Shown: piece after piece, positions 26,563 to 38,000 of the stretch
How positions within the stretch are numbered: position 1 is the stretch's first letter
How the letters are laid out: every line of letters begins with the position of its first letter
NCBI GenBank assembly: GCA_014964245.1
Contig: JACVYH010000005.1
Location: 248,001-312,000, forward strand
DNA length: 64,000 nt
Reading direction: 5' to 3'
From: Nannizziopsis barbatae
Lineage: Eukaryota > Ascomycota > Eurotiomycetes > Onygenales > Nannizziopsiaceae
Notes under the pieces: model-generated
Seen by the model: only the letters and a program-made list of their open reading frames with translations
The model's database searches: none
Told to the model about the DNA's origin: nothing
Translations under genes and position numbers: made by a program

Positions 26563-26774
26563 AATAAAAGAGAACAGATATTTTTCTGACTAAGCATGTA
26601 TTATATTAAAAATTTCTAGAATAAGTTAAATATATAAATTACTCTATAACTTATAAATTAAAAATATAAAAAGAATTAAAATTTAAAAATATAATATAAT
26701 ATATTATAAATTTATAATAAGACTATACATGATAATTTACTAGAATGCTATTTAATATAAATATATAAGTTCTT

Positions 26775-27445
26775 ATATTAATAAGCAAGAGCTCTAGCAT
26801 GTTACTTAAAAATGTATATTCTTATATTAATAAGCAAGAACTCTAGCATGTTATTTAAAAATGTATATTCTTGTATTAATAATTTAATAAGTAAGAGCTT
26901 CAGAATGTTGCTTAAAAATATACATTCTTATATTAATAACTTAATAAGCAAGAGCTTTAGCATGTTACTTAAAAATATATATTTTCATATTAATAAGCAA
27001 GAGCTTTAGCATGTTACTTAAAAATATATGTTCTTATATTAATAAGCAAAAGCTCTAGTATGTTACTTAAAAATATATATTTTTATATTAATAAGTAAGA
27101 GTTCTAGCATGCTATTTAAAAATATATATTTTTACATTAATAAGCAAGAGCTTTAGCATGTTGCTTAAAAATATACATTCTCATATTAATGAATAAGAAT
27201 TCTGATATGTTATTTAAAAATATACATTCTTATATTAATAAGCAAGAATTCTAGCATGTTACTTAAAAATATATGTTCTCATATTAATAAGCAAGAATAT
27301 TAGCATGTTATTTAAAAATATATGTTCTTATATTAATAAGCAAGAGCTTCAGCATATTACTTAAAAATGTATATTCTTATATTAATAAGTAAAAGCTCTA
27401 GCATGCTACTTAAAAATATATATTCTTGCATTAATAAGCAAGAAA
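26775..27445 (+). repeat. 49-bp minisatellite, about 13 copies
   Basis: Thirteen consecutive units of the form ttaataagcaagagctctag + catgttacttaaaaatatat + attcttata run head to tail. Two of them (third and fourth) carry an extra 8 bp. Unit-to-unit differences are nearly all C/T and G/A. A short open frame (26,812-27,009) crosses it only because stop codons happen to be absent; the period is not a multiple of three. Confidence 0.95.
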
Positions 27446-29666
27446 TTACTTATTCTTTATCAGAATGTAAATATCTGCTATAATTTATTCTTATTCTTAA
27501 CTTTCAGAATTAATTATTAAGTAAATTAAATAAAACATATTTAATTTTTTAGAGCTATTTTAGCTTACTTTTATATTTAGATTAATAATTATAACTTAAT
27601 TCTTAATTAAGCTTACTGATAAATCTTATTATAATTATTAGTAAATATCTTTAACATGTAATCATGTATGACTTATTAAGCTAGTTTATTATTATTAAAG
27701 ATTTAATAATTTTCTAGTTATTTCTTACAAGTCTAGAAATTTTAAATTTTTTTCAAAATAACATGCTTCTTAGCTTTATTTTTCATAAGAATTTAGAAAT
27801 TATTAGTTTGTATATTAAAATATTTTAAAAATGAAACTTACATCATATTAATAAACAGTTTTATTAGAATATTATAAAATTAGATAAGAATTAAGCATGA
27901 TTATAACTTCTCTTCCAGTATTATTAAAATTAAAATATTTTATTTTTAGAAATATTATATCATACTTTATTATTTAAGATATGAATAAAGTCTTGCATAA
28001 AATAAGGAATTATTATAATAAAACTACAGCTAAGAAGATAATATGTAAAATATTAAGAATATTATGAATTTTTTATAAGATAAAAAGTTAATATGTTATA
28101 AAAACTAGAAAAGAAAAACAGAATAGCTATAATATGCTTATCATAATTATACTTTAAACTGCAGAAGAAATTACATGTTCATATAATATTATAAAGAATG
28201 AATAATAAGAATCATAAAATACTTATTATTCTAAATTATTAAAAAATTATTACTAATATTATTAAGTAATTAAACATTACAATGCACATCTTATTAGCTA
28301 TTATCTTAGCTAATAAATTAGCTAAAAATAAAATATAATTAAATTCTTAGCAAGTTATTAATTTAAAGAATAAATTAAAATACAAAAAGTATTATTAATG
28401 CAATTAAAAAATAAAAAATAAAAAATAAAGATTTTCAGAAAGCATGAATAAGAGATAAAATAATTCTAAGAAAAATTTATGTAATGATAGTTTTCTCATT
28501 ATTACTTATTATAATATTAGTAATATTTAAACTTAAGCTTATTAGACATTCTGAAAGATTTTTGTAATTTACTTCATATTCTAAATCATTATTCTTATTA
28601 ATATCATTTAAAAGAAATTTATTATTTAATTTATGAATGAAATTCTCATCATGTGTAATCTTAGCTTTCTTAATATAGCAAGTTTTAGCTTTTATTTAAT
28701 GTTTTTATTTTCTTTTCTTTTTCATAGTTTTATTTTTTTCAGCTTTTTTTATAAGAGTAAGAAATTCTGTAATAATTTATGTAAAGTATTAAAAAAAGCA
28801 CTTTATAAGATTTAATTATATTAAATTAAGATTATTATTAGTTTAGTATGCATGTATCTTAAACTAAAATAGCATGATATAAAGCATGTCTTCAGCTAAT
28901 TCAGAAATGTTAATTAAGAGCTTTAAATCTGGAAAATATGTGCTAAGTTAAGCTGTTAAATCTGATTTTCCTTTCTAAGCTAAATTATTAGTACTGAATT
29001 ATTAAATTATATAATCTGTAAATAAGAATTAAATATAAATTTTTTTCTTCTGATTAATGCAAGTAAAATATGTTTAAAATTATAAAAAAATATTTAAATT
29101 TTTTAATAACTTTATCATGATTATGTAATAGCAGCTACTTAAATGTAAGTTAATTCTGAATTTACTTATTTAATAAATAAATATAATGACTTATAGTTAT
29201 TCAGACCTGCTGTTAAAGTTAGTATTTATATTATTTTTTTTACTTTATGTTAGTTCAGTATGAAACTAGCTGGCAAGAATTTCTTAGTTAAGAATAAATA
29301 TATACATCAGCTAAGTAATTGCTAGTATCTGATAAAAAATAATAAGTTACTTTTTTTAAATATAAATAATATTAAAAAAAAGACATGTAATATATCACAA
29401 GATAAGTAGCATGATTAGTAATTCTAATATATATTTAAATCTTATATATGAAATATGATACTGATAATCTTTAATAAAATATATAAATTTTAAAAAATCA
29501 TGTAATTTAATAAATAACTGTAATATTACTACTTTCATGCAGCTTGCAGTAGTAATACTATGACTAAGATATTCATGAAATTTTGCAAATTTCAGATATA
29601 TAAATGCACAGGCTAAAGTTTTATTATAATAATTATTTTTCAGTGTTTAATTAAAATCATCAGAAT
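27446..29666. other. AT-rich relic DNA, unassigned
   Basis: No domain could be recognised. A 60-codon open stretch at 28,633-28,815 is phenylalanine-rich and looks like chance in T-rich DNA. The segment 29,520-29,640 is slightly less mutated. It ends at the LINE target site. Confidence 0.5.
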
Positions 29667-29681
29667 ATATAATAACATTTT
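29667..29681 (+). repeat. Target site duplication, LINE copy 1 (5')
   Basis: The 15-mer atataataacatttt occurs here and again at 37,413-37,427, exactly bracketing the LINE. Confidence 0.95.
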
Positions 29682-30159
29682 CATAAACAACAACAACAGA
29701 ATTCCCAAAACATGGCTAATTTTTGTCTAAACTAAACAAAATGATATTCATTCAAAAGCTCCTCTTTTTCTTACTAAACTGTGAAAATCTCAATGAAATT
29801 TAATTAAAACTGGTTGAGATATTATGAAAAATAAGATATTACAAGTCTTTAGCTAAAAATATCACATTTGATGTGAAATCTCCACAACCACAGGAAATAC
29901 TGATCTCATCTTTTAAGAAATTCCTTTTCTTTTCTAATTCTTTAACTTCTCTAAGTTTCTTCTTAATTTAATTTCTTTTCATCTTCTTCTCTTGCAAAAC
30001 ATGACTGTTAATTTTCTTAGTAAAAATTTTAACATGAAACTTAGTAAATAAGCTAACTAAGACTGACTAAGTCTTTATTATAATCTGCTAAGATACTGAG
30101 ATTTAATTAAGCTTAGTTTAAGCTTAAACTGAATCTTAGTCGAATCTCATCACATTAAA

Positions 30160-30530
30160 TTCACTTAACAGCAAAAATCAGTAGAACTATACCCTCACCC
30201 ATTTCATCTCATCTCCCCATTAATAAATATCCTATCAAAATGATAAATACATTCTGAGAATCAGCAAATTGAGCTGATTAATACTGTGTTTTTAATATTT
30301 AAATATGATTAAAACTGGTGAAGCTACAGTCAATTTCATTGACTGATCTTCTTGAACACAGAATTATATCTTATCCTCCCATGTTTTACCTCATCATCAC
30401 ATTAATATAACTTCTATCATAATAATAAAGATATATCAAGAATCAGTAAATCAAGCTGATTAATGCTGTGCTTTTAAAATTTAAATATGCTTAAAATTAA
30501 TGAAATCACAATCAGATTTACTGATAAACT
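30160..30530 (+). repeat. 182-bp tandem duplication in the LINE leader
   Basis: Two units carry matching blocks 'gaatcag.aaat..agctgat' at 30,258 and 30,440. LINE copy 2 appears to have a single unit in this place. Repeats in LINE 5' regions often act as promoters, but that is inference. Confidence 0.7.
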
Positions 30531-31281
30531 TTTCTGAATAATTCATATTTTAATAGCTTAACTATGTTACTAAGGCTCCTGCAATTACTTATTCTGGTAA
30601 TTAGAACTGCTTAATTATAGATCTTTCTATGCTCAGAATCTAGAAATAATAAATTAAAGATTAAAGCTTTTTATCTGCAAGTCATAGTAATATTTTCAGC
30701 TTTTCTGCAGTTAGAATTTTAAATTTATTTATTCTTTAAATATTTAAATTTGATAAAGAACTGTAGATTTAGAATAAACTAAAGCTAAGTTACTTTTCTT
30801 AAAAAATACTGATTCTTTAAAAAAATTGCAAAGTTTTCTTATTCTACTTAAAAATAAAAAAGTAGCTTTTTTTCTGTTTTTAACTTCTTAGATAAAACAG
30901 GAAAATCTTGCATATTTACTTACTTTTAGTAGATTTAATTTTAATTCATTCAGAAATTTCATTTGCTTGAAATTAGAGAGGTTTTTGCTACTTTTCACAT
31001 AAAGAAGTAAGCTAGTTCAGGTGATTCTCTTCAAAAATCATTATTAAATCTGCTTTTCTAAAGCTTTCTTAATTTAATTTTCTTTTCTTTTCTATTCACA
31101 TTTCTGAGATAACTAAGCAAATATCTGAATTTATTTAGATAAGAATAAAATCTCAGTTTGTTTTCAGTAAGTAGTTCTAAACAAAAATTCATATTAGTTT
31201 TCTATTTTTTTTTAAAAAAAATAAAGTTAGTTTTTTAAAATTTCCATCAATAAAAACAAGAATTTCATATTCTAAGCAGTT

Positions 31282-32790
31282 ATAACTGAATCTTCTTTAT
31301 CTGAGATTATTCCTGCTGAAATGAGTTCTTCTGAGCTTAAACAAGCTCTAAAAATACTTGAAAATACTTATTAAATTAAAAATTATTTTCTTATTTAAAA
31401 AAAACTAAATTCTTGTATTCTCAGTCTTAACAAGATTTTATTCTTTAAAAAAGAAAAGAATTTAACTTGTTTTGAAATTAAAAATGAGGAATCTGCCTTG
31501 CAAAAAATGAAAAAGTAAATTCAGGATTTGGAAAAATTAAAAAATCAAGAAAATCCCATGAAAAACCTGCAAAAAAATACCCAAAAAAACCCAAAAAATT
31601 CCAAAAATACTGAAAAAATATGAGCAAATATTGCTGCTAAAACAAATCTAAATTTAAATTTAAATTTAACTGCTAATGCTTCTAAAATTTCTCAATTAAA
31701 AAGTTATTTGGAAAAAAGACTACTTTTTCCAACTACAGCTAAAATAGCTGAGAAAATTCATTCTCAAGTCTTTCAAATTTGCAACAAGTTAAATAATACT
31801 TTCATTCAGAAGAAATTAACTATTAAGCTAGTTATTTCTTTAATTTTTAAATCTTTCAGAAGTTTTTTTCTGATTTTTATTATAATATCTGATTTCACAG
31901 CTGATTTTCTAAAAGAATATCAGATAATTTAGTAAAAAGCTTTAGAGAAATTCACTCAAATCTTATTTAAAAAACCAGCTGTTTATAATAATCAGAAATG
32001 AGAAAATTTTATAATTCATAGCATTTCTACTGAGATTTTTAATGAGAAAGATGAACTAGAGCTTCTTAAATCTGAAGCTGAAATATTTAATAATATTTCT
32101 CTGAAAAAACAGCTAATTTAGCTCTTATCTAAAGAAAATAAAGCAGAAAAATCTCATGCTTCTGCTTTATTCTTTATAAAATTACTTGAATAAGCTTAAA
32201 AACTGAAATTCATCTTAATTACTAGAATTTTTCTGAGAGTTTCTGAATATAACTCAGTAAAAAACAGGTTTAAATTCATGACTTAGTATCATAATTACTA
32301 GCTTTATAATCATATTTTTTGAAATTATAACAGAAATACAAAATGTGATATTTGTGCAGAAAATCATTTAATTTTTAAATATAAGTATATAATTTATGAG
32401 CTTTAAGATAAATTATGCTCTTATTTTCAGAAAAAATGTGTAAATTATGATGAAAATCATGAAGCTGCAAGCACTAATTATATCTTTTATAAGCTAAAAT
32501 CTACTGTGCAAAAATCTAGTCAAAAAGCTGGTGAAAAATCAAATCAAAATCAATAAAGTGATATTTCTCCAGCTGAGGAATTAAATCAAAATCAAAGTTA
32601 AACTCAGCTTTAAAATGAGCTGATTTTCATTCATTTAGAAGAGAAAAACTAGACTTCAGTTAAATCTGTTAAATCTAAGATAATTTTAAGATCTAGATCT
32701 AAATCTAAACAGAATCTTAAAAGAAGTAGAGAATCTGATTCTGAAGAAGAAAGAAGAACTCAAACTAATGAAAAAAAAATTAAAATTTAA
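31282..32790 (+). pseudogene. LINE copy 1 ORF1 (gag-like), decayed
   Basis: The frame spans 503 codons from a mutated start (ATA at 31,282; ATG in copy 2) to TAA at 32,788 with no net frameshift. The N-terminal part is helical and lysine/glutamine-rich. At 32,340-32,470 the frame shows CDICAENH and KKCVNYDENHE, remnants of the CCHC zinc knuckles found in fungal LINE gag proteins. A serine/arginine-rich tail follows near 32,690-32,760 (RSRSKSK, RSRESDSEEERR). The protein would coat the RNA template in the ribonucleoprotein. An open stretch at 31,708-31,932 is part of this frame. ORF2 begins 74 bp downstream. Confidence 0.9.
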
Positions 32791-32864
32791 ATTCTCTCAA
32801 CTTCTTCTTCATGATAAAAAAATAATTAAATAATTCTTCAAAAATTACATTTATTCAGAATAAT

Positions 32865-35800
32865 ATGAATAAAAATCAAATAATAATGCACATCTATTTA
32901 GATATTAGAAATGAGAATAAAATTAATTTTATTTTATTTCAAGAATTCTAGATTAGTTTAAATAATAACTTTACTATTTCTCATAGTTCTTATTTTTACA
33001 TCTTATCTGAAGATAAGACTTTAAAATCTAGAGTAGTTATTTTTACAAGAAAATTATCTAGATTTTAAGCTTACTTAAGATCTGATATTATTTTAAGTAA
33101 TAATTTAATTATTCTAGATATTCAAGATAAAAATAATTAGTTTAATACTTTAAAATTAATTAATATTTATAATGAAAAATCACTAGCTGAAAATGATAAT
33201 CTCTGAATTATAAAAAGAGATTTAATTAACTTAAATATTAAGAAAAATATAATTCTAGCTGGGAATTTTAATGCTCATTATTTCTGATGAAATTTCTTAA
33301 TTACAACCTCTTTAAGAGCTAAAAAGCTGATAAATTAGCTAAAATTCTTGAATTATAAACTGATAAATTCAGAAGAAAACAAGGCATTTCACAAGCTAAA
33401 TTTATAGCAAAAATCTATTATTAATCTATCATTTATTTCTTCTGATTTAACTGATAAATAAGTAAACTGATGAATTAATTCTGAGCTTCATTCAGACTCA
33501 GATCATGAAATTATTCAATTTATAATTAAATTAAATGAGAAGAATCTAGTAGAAAATTCATTGCATTTCAATCTCTATAACTTTAAAAAAGCAGATTAAA
33601 AAAAACTAAATAATCTTTTCATTCAGAAAATTAACAGTCTAATATATAAATAATCAGCTATTTTTAAAACTCATGAAATTTTAAAACATGAAGTAAAAAT
33701 ACTAATAGATTTAATTTAAATCTATATGAATAAAAGCATTCTTAAGAAGAAAATCATGAAAAAATCTAAATCATGATAAAATTCAGATTTAAAAATAAAG
33801 AGAAAGAAAATAACTAAAGCTTTTAGAAATTATAAAGCTGATAATCTTACTTATAAGGAATTTTCTAAGTAAAGAAATAAGTATTTCTTCTTAATTAAAA
33901 AAGCTAAAGCTACTTATTAAAATGATTTTCTTGAAAATTCAGAAGAAAAGAAGATTTTTAAAGCATATAAGTACACTAAAAATAACAAAATGAAAAAAAC
34001 TCCTATTCTTAACTACTTAAATGAGAATAATGAGCTAAAACCTGCTATTTTCTTTAAGAAAAAATGCAATGCTTATATTAAAACTCTTTTTAGAAAGCTT
34101 TTAAATTATCCTGAATTTAACTAGAATAAATTATAATTAAATTCTTAGAATTCAGAATGAGAATGATCAGATTTAATTGAAACTGAAATTAAAAAAGCTA
34201 TTTTTTCTGATTTTAAAATACATACTGCAGGTTCAGATGACATTTCATTTCATATACTTTAAAAAATTTATCTAGTTTTAAAAGATAGATTTTTTAGATT
34301 ATATCAGGCTTTATTTTAAACAGGCTATCACTCACATATCTGAAGAGAAACTATAAGAATAATTTTAAAAAAATTAAATAAAAATTCTTCTATTTCAAAA
34401 TTCTACTCCATTATTTCACTGCTAAATTATCTAGATAAAATAATAAAGAGAATAATTATAAATAGATTCTTATTCTAAGTTTTTATAACTGAATTATTAT
34501 ATTTTAATTAGTTAGAAGATAAAAAGTAATTTAATACAGTAAATATAATATTAAGTCTAATGCATGATATTTAATTAGCTAAGATAAATAAGCTGAAAAC
34601 ATCAGTTTTATTTATTAATATTAAAGAAGCTTTTAATTATGTTTTTATAAATAAATTACTTAAAATTCTAGCAGATCTAAAAATGCTTAAATTATTAATT
34701 AAATGAATTTTCTGATTCATGCAAACTAGAAAAATCAGCCTGATCTTTAATGAGGAAAGACAAAAAAATTCTAATATTATTAATATTAGAATTTTCTAAA
34801 ACTCTTCACTTTCTTTAATTTTATACTTAATTTATACTATTCTTTTATTTCAGAATAAAGATTATGAGATTCTGAAGAAAATAAGAATTTTAAGTTATAT
34901 TAATGATACTAGTTTAATAGCTATTACTTCTTTAATTAAGGAAAATTATCAGCTGCTAAATAAAGATTTAAAAATCATATTTAAAAGATAAGAATTTAAG
35001 ATAATTCAGTTTAACATGAAAAAAACAGAGCTTATTCATTTTTCTAAATATTCAGAAAATGATAAAGTTTAAATTCCTGATTAAAATCTTGAATTTAAAC
35101 TAAAAGACTTAGTGAGATGACTAGGCATTTAGCTGAATTTCAAACTCTCATTTAAAAAACATGTGAAAATTAAAATTACAGCTGCAGAGAGAGTCTTAAA
35201 TCAATTATTAAGACTTTTAAATATTAAAAAAGACTTGAACTTTTAGGCAATGAGATAGTTATATATTACTTGCATAATCTCAGTTACAGATTATAATATT
35301 TTAATTTGATAAAATAATTAAAAATATCTGCTAGATAAATATGAGAAAATGCAGAACAAAGCTCTTAGAAAAATTCTAGAAGTTTTCAAGACTTCTTTAA
35401 TTTATATTATGCAAATTGAAGCTTTTATTTCATTAGTAAAAGTAAGATTTAATAGAATCTGCAGAAATTTTGCTGCTAGACTTCTAAAAATCTTAAAAAA
35501 TCATATAATTAAAAAGCAGATCTCTTCAAGCTTTTCATCTTATTTAAATAACATTAAATTAAATTAGAGAAAATTTCTGAATTAGAATTAATCTGAATAT
35601 AATATTCAGCAGATTAAATAAATATCAAGCAAGAAAAAGAATAAAAATTCAAGAAGATTAAGAAATTTTTCTCTTAGATTTTCAGATTATGCTCTTCAAT
35701 TTCTGAATAATTATTTTCTTTAAAATTAGAAAAAATCAAAATTAAATGAAATGCATTCTGGTATTTTAATTTATCTGATTTAATTAATTTTTAATTAAAA

Positions 35801-36775
35801 AATACTTTAGAAACTGATTAGAAATTGCAACTGAATTTCAAGAAAAAACATCTAGAACTAATAAAAAATCTGTCACTAGATAATCTAGTTATTTATTCAG
35901 ATGATTCTAAATCTGAAAATGAAAATGCAGATATAAAAATTTATGTTTTTCAGAAAAATATGAGATATTTCTGGAATTTAAGCAAGCATATGAAAGTGTT
36001 TGATGCTAAATTATTTACTATTTAAAAAACTTTTTAAAGAGCTAGTTAGATAGTTTCTGAATCTGAAATTATTTCAGAAATCTGAATTTTTTTAGATAAT
36101 CAAATTGTACTTTAAAGACTAAAGAAGAATAATCTGAAATCTAGCTTATATTATATAAATTTCATAAAAAATTTTCTAAAAAATTAGAAATTTAATAATA
36201 TCAAATTTTATCTATACTGAATGCCAGCTCATGTAAGAATTCATGAAAATAAAGAAGCTAATAAAGTAGTAAAAAAAGTTACTTAATTAAAAGAAATCTT
36301 TTCAGAAAAATATATTTCTTATTCTTTTATTAAAAGAAAAATTCATGAGTAAGCTTTAATTAAATAACATGAAGAAATTTTTAATAAGAAAAATGAGAAT
36401 AATAATTATGCTTAGTTTAATTTAAGAATTAAATAAAAGATTTTAAGATTAAAAATTTCTAAAAGAATTTAATTTATTATTACTCAGTTAAAACTTGAGC
36501 ATGAATATTTCAGATTTTATTTAAAGAAATTATCTGATTATTTAACTGATATTTACTTAAATTACTAGTTAAAAGAAAATCCTGAGCATTTATTAATTAA
36601 GTATCAGAATTAGCAGAAAAAAAAAGAAAAATTTAAAAAAAATTAGATATTTTCTTACTCTTATTAAAGCTATTATTCCAGACTGAATTAGAGCTTAAAT
36701 TTTTAATTTCTTATCTAAAATAAACAAGAATTACTATCTGAGAATGAATTTTACAAGTCTAAAACAGACTGATAA
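32865..36775 (+). pseudogene. LINE copy 1 ORF2 (endonuclease, reverse transcriptase, RNase H), decayed
   Basis: The ATG at 32,865 opens a frame that reads through many stops. The AP-endonuclease shows ILAGNFNAHYF (~33,255) and SDSDHEI (33,492). The reverse transcriptase shows AGSDDISFHIL (~34,230), INIKEAFNYVFINKLL (~34,615) and the catalytic box YIND at 34,896-34,907, where the family has Y/F-x-D-D, so the first Asp has become Asn. RNase H begins with VIYSDDSK near 35,885 and ends with the region PAHVRIHENKEANK (~36,225). A C-terminal ENPEHLLIKYQN recalls the zinc-ribbon tail of this family. Compared with copy 2, one base is missing near 35,640, shifting RNase H into another frame. The stop is near 36,770-36,775. 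Confidence 0.93.
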
Positions 36776-36825
36776 TATTCACTTTTCAAGTGAAAATTTT
36801 AAAGAATTTCCAATATTAATTTTGC

Positions 36826-37250
36826 TCCAGGCATACATGCCCAGAGTCACTCCTAAAAAATCTTGCTCTGGGGGTTAAAATCTCACTCCAGGGCCCAGCT
36901 CTGGGGCCTCACTATCCGGAGAAAACACCCGCGACAACCTGTCTCAAAAATGATTTTGGGACATCTTTCAAGCTGGGCGCTGCTCCGGGCATCAGATGCC
37001 CGGAGTAGCCCCTAAAAGATCTCGCTCCGGGGGTCAAAAATCTCGCTCTGGGGCCTAGCTCCGGGGCTCCACTACCCGGAGAAAACACCCGCGACAATCT
37101 GTCTCAAAAATGATTTTAAGACACCTTTCAAGCTGGGCGCTGCTCCGGGCATCAGATGCCCGGAGTAGCCCCTAAAACATCTCGCTCCGGGGGTCAAAAA
37201 TCTCGCTCTGGGGCCTAGCTCCGGGGCCTCTATGCCCGGAGATAAAAAAG
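36826..37250 (+). repeat. GC-rich 160-bp tandem repeats in the LINE 3' UTR (copy 1)
   Basis: About 2.7 units of exactly 160 bp (landmark agctgggcgc at 36,971 and 37,131). They are full of CCCGG/CCGGG and CpG, in sharp contrast to the mutated ORF2 just upstream. Each full unit contains a perfect hairpin with 11-bp arms ctccgggcatc/gatgcccggag and a 1-nt centre (36,983-37,005 and 37,143-37,165). Open frames on the opposite strand (36,912-37,281) are by-products of the repeat and lack coding support. Confidence 0.93.
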
Positions 37251-37412
37251 TTGTATTTTCATTTCTGAGAAGGGGAGACATTTCATTTGCCTAGTTTATT
37301 TGTATTTTTCTTATATTTAAATATATGTAATAGTTAGTAAATCCTGTTTAGACAGATAGTCTTCTTAGTTACAGACTGCATAAGACTATAATAAATAAAA
37401 AAAAAAAAAAAA

Positions 37413-37427
37413 ATATAATAACATTTT
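37413..37427 (+). repeat. Target site duplication, LINE copy 1 (3')
   Basis: Second copy of the 15-mer found at 29,667-29,681. It follows a run of A residues (37,397-37,413). Confidence 0.95.
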
Positions 37428-38000
37428 TTATAAGAGAATTCTTAGTAAAATTATTATAAAGATGATAATAATTTAACTGCTTATTAGAACTGAATAAAAG
37501 AATTATTAAATTAATATATTTCTTAGATATATTAATCTTAATTACTTCATTATTAATTTTTAACTTAATAGTTTATCTAATTATATATTACTAGAGAATT
37601 AATAATATGATAAGTAATACTTCTTCAGAAGTAAGCTGTAATTTCTTTACTAAGTATTAAATATTAATAAAATTAAATAATGAAAGCTTCTTATATTTAG
37701 TAATAGTAATTTTATACTGTTAGAATAAAGATTAAATACTAAATAACTTGCTTAATTCAAGTGCTTATTTTTTATTATAAGCAAGATAATAGTAGCTATG
37801 AATATTAATTATTAAGTTAAGAAGTGAAATTATCATAGTTATTTATAACAGATTCATTTATAAAAGCTTGCAGATACATGCTAAGTTATTAATTATATAC
37901 TAAATAGCATGTGTTTCATTAATGATTAATTAACTAATTTTTAAATTCTTTTTAATAAAGAACTAAACTAATTATTGAATATAATTATTCTCTGCATCTT
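37428..38000. other. AT-rich DNA, nothing recognised
   Basis: This would have been contiguous with the sequence before 29,667 until the LINE inserted. No feature is visible. Confidence 0.5.

Larger units (their letters stand above)
29682..37412 (+). mobile_element. Full-length Tad1-like LINE, copy 1 (7.73 kb)
   Basis: A complete non-LTR retrotransposon in plus orientation. It has a 1.6-kb leader, ORF1 (31,282-32,790), ORF2 (32,865-36,775), a GC-rich tandem-repeat 3' UTR and a poly(A) tail ending at 37,412. The 15-bp target duplication is perfect. The order gag, AP-endonuclease, reverse transcriptase, RNase H is typical of fungal Tad1-clade elements. Both ORFs carry dozens of TAA/TAG/TGA codons, mainly where CAA, CAG or TGG is expected, and the ORF1 start has become ATA. 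It is inactive. Its partner at 45,155-53,031 is in the opposite orientation. Confidence 0.95.

Noticed and set aside
26775..27445. CRISPR array
   Set aside because: Units are directly tandem with no spacers and show graded divergence; this is a eukaryotic minisatellite.
28633..28815. Small Phe-rich open frame as a membrane peptide gene
   Set aside because: T-rich DNA gives Phe/Leu-rich frames by chance; there is no promoter, homology or neighbouring context.
36912..37281. Open frames on the minus strand across the GC-rich repeats, and similar ones at 45,281-45,635
   Set aside because: They repeat with the 160-bp units, lie antisense to the LINE 3' UTR and shift frame between units, so they are by-products of GC-rich repeats lacking TA stops.
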